From assembly GCA_900074885.1 (NCBI GenBank), contig FJUW01000031.1, forward strand, positions 64,634 to 128,633: 64,000 bases of DNA. The letters run 5' to 3'. This document shows, piece after piece, positions 60,783 through 64,000 of the stretch. The notes beneath the pieces were generated by a model. That model made no database searches. It had not been told where the DNA came from and saw nothing but the letters and a program-made list of their open reading frames with translations. The stretch comes from Rhynchosporium graminicola. Lineage: Eukaryota > Ascomycota > Leotiomycetes > Helotiales > Ploettnerulaceae. How positions within the stretch are numbered: position 1 is the stretch's first letter; every line of letters begins with the position of its first letter. Made by a program: the position numbers and the translations under genes.

Positions 60783-61063
60783 GACAGGACAGGATAGTGT
60801 GGAGCTAGCTGTCTCCTTCGAGCTCTATCCGTAGTGTCTCCACTCGATGTTTACAAAAAAAAAGCGACCCTCAGACCAGGACTCCACTATGCCTCCGGAT
60901 TCCTAATCCCAATCCAAATGTCCATCCTCCTACCGAACCTACCCAGCGACCCTATGCCTATCCAAACCATACATCCTGTCCTGTCCTGCCCTGTCCTGTC
61001 CAGTTCTCTCTCTTGGGATCTCTCACATATAGGACCCATCAAAACTTGAACTTGAACGGAGCT

Positions 61064-61066
<3 letters not shown>

Positions 61067-61105
<39 letters not shown>
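61067..61105. repeat. TC dinucleotide repeat, about 19 copies
   Basis: An uninterrupted 39-bp TC tract on the coding strand, about 1.3 kb upstream of the C2H2 start codon. CT tracts are common in fungal promoters and leaders. Confidence 0.92.
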
Positions 61106-61108
<3 letters not shown>

Positions 61109-62428
61109 TCTCCGCCGTGAAAAACCCCCCAATCTACAGCTCAATCCTACTGCGAGTCAGGAAATCCCACATGAACTCAGCTTGCTGATCTAAATTTCAT
61201 TAAAGCTTGATTGATCTTCATCTTCCGCTTGCGCTCGAGCTTCAACACATATACCGAACCGGGCCGCACCAGACTAGACCGATCTCTCTCTGTCTTTTCT
61301 CTCTTCATACAACCGACTCATCCAACCATCTCGCTGCCGTCAGTCAAGACGTAGTAGGTAGTGGTGTATTGCACTAGCGAGAAAGGAAGACAGCGCCGTT
61401 ACAGCAAACTCAACAGCCGCACCATCACAAATACAAAGCACGGCTTGAAGGATATCCCTCCCGTGTTGGTGAAGGACTAGAATCATTTGGCATCTTTCCT
61501 ACTACCCGAAAAGTCTCTCTCTTACGGCCATCATCCTTCCACGATCCGAGCACTCAACGAACGTCCTTGCGCTCTAGAGTTCGAAGATCTCATCCGCCAC
61601 TTGCTTTCTCTCCGACGAACTTGACTTCCTCCAAGATTGCTCCCTGTTTCGGAAACCTAAACACACGTCCTGGTTCGCCATCCCCCAGAATCATTACAGT
61701 TGCCACTTGGACGTCGAAACAGACGGACCTACTAGTCTTGTCCTCATCTCCACCTTGCAATCTTCCTGTTGCGACTGACAGTTTAGTCAGCTTAGTCTCT
61801 CACGGCTGTTGTTTTCGCTGAAAGCCTTCTTTCTTTCTTCAAACTATATCAGCCGCTCGCAAGAGAACCATTAGCTCGAAAGCCTAGGCCAAGCACCTTA
61901 GTCAGAGACAGTTCAGGAACACTCCCGAGAGGAACTTTCATGAACTGCTCGTGCGCCCCACTATACCCTGTTCAGTTGTAACCCTGGCAGTCCAGTAAGA
62001 AGCAGGCATCTCAAGAGTATGTAAACGACTCTCCCCCCCCCCTCACACATTGACCCATCAGACCAGGTTCCTGACATCCTCAGATCTTGTTACGTTCAAA
62101 GCTCAACAACATCTTGTCGGCTTGTACATGCAACGAGCTCAGTGTTCAATATCAACCTAGTACCTATTCATTCTTGCTTTCACCTACAGCACCGCGCTGG
62201 ACGCCTCTATTTCTCTCGACATATCTCAACCCGAGTCACTTCGACTTGTGTAGAGCATCAGTCTTTGTGCATATACTCAACGATTTTGATTCTCCGGAAC
62301 ACCACTCTCTACTCAAAGCATATATAGCTTCTATATCTTCGATATTATCCTAATTCGCTTAAGAATTCTCACTCTTTTCCCGCTTCACCCTACTCAACCC
62401 ACTTCGAGATACTGAGAAGGAATTCACA

Positions 62429-63841
<1,413 letters not shown>

Positions 63842-64000
63842 TGGGTTTTAGTTAACCTGGTATATCAAGTTCAACATTAGCATCAATCATATTGATCATC
63901 AGCAGCAACCTTCCTTTTGCATCATTAGCAATTGTAATAATACACCGACCAGCTTATACCCCTCCGAAGAGAGAAGGAACACAGGACCATCTTTCTTCCT
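63842..64000 (+). other. 3' flank of the C2H2 gene
   Basis: Non-coding, TA/CA-rich 3' untranslated sequence; the window ends here. Confidence 0.6.

Larger units (their letters stand above)
59881..62428 (+). promoter_or_regulatory. Long pyrimidine-rich upstream/leader region of the C2H2 regulator
   Basis: About 2.5 kb is strongly C/T-rich on the coding strand. It includes CTACCTAGG/GTACC clusters at 59890-59950 and 60490-60620, CAGT and TC repeats, and CCCTGCCC-like patches. Several ATGs occur before the gene's start (for example 60848, 60890, 61172, 61941), so a long leader would carry upstream ORFs. A likely 5'-UTR intron lies at 62017-62083: donor GTATGTAA, a long C/T tract, a CTGAC branch motif and a CCTCAG acceptor. 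Confidence 0.5.

Overview
The window is nuclear DNA of a filamentous ascomycete (Pezizomycotina). Genes are split by short GT-AG introns (about 48-170 bp), there are no operons or bacterial signals, and the content is typical of the group: LIS1/PAC1, XMAP215/Stu2, a pirin, a cutinase, a Pth11-like receptor and C2H2 regulators. A plant-associated Leotiomycete-like fungus would fit, but that is inference.

Layout. 1-4.0 kb holds no recognisable gene and several simple repeats. 4.0-22 kb is the gene-dense housekeeping part: a type II membrane glycosyltransferase-like protein (-), a DJ-1/Hsp31-type protein (-), a G-patch spliceosome-disassembly factor of the TFIP11/Ntr1 family (-), PAC1/LIS1 (-) head-to-head with STU2/XMAP215 (+), then a two-exon zinc-finger protein with unusual finger spacing (-). 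22-34 kb is looser and more accessory: a phytanoyl-CoA dioxygenase-family enzyme (-), a pirin with a hydrophobic N-terminal extension (-), a possible small two-helix membrane protein (-), a secreted cutinase (-) and a Pth11-like seven-helix receptor (+).

From 33.4 to 62.4 kb there is almost nothing recognisable: AT-rich islands that look like decayed transposon remnants, one plausible three-exon orphan gene near 36 kb, and open frames no longer than chance would give. The right edge holds a four-finger C2H2 regulator (+, 62.4-63.8 kb) behind a roughly 2 kb pyrimidine-rich, repeat-rich leader.

The clearest functional grouping is the divergent PAC1-STU2 pair, two microtubule plus-end regulators sharing about 1.2 kb of upstream DNA. 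The cutinase and Pth11-like receptor lie together and could serve host-surface sensing and degradation. No CRISPR, rRNA or convincing tRNA was seen. Gene models below were spliced by hand from reading frames and splice consensus; the frames of all multi-exon models close correctly.
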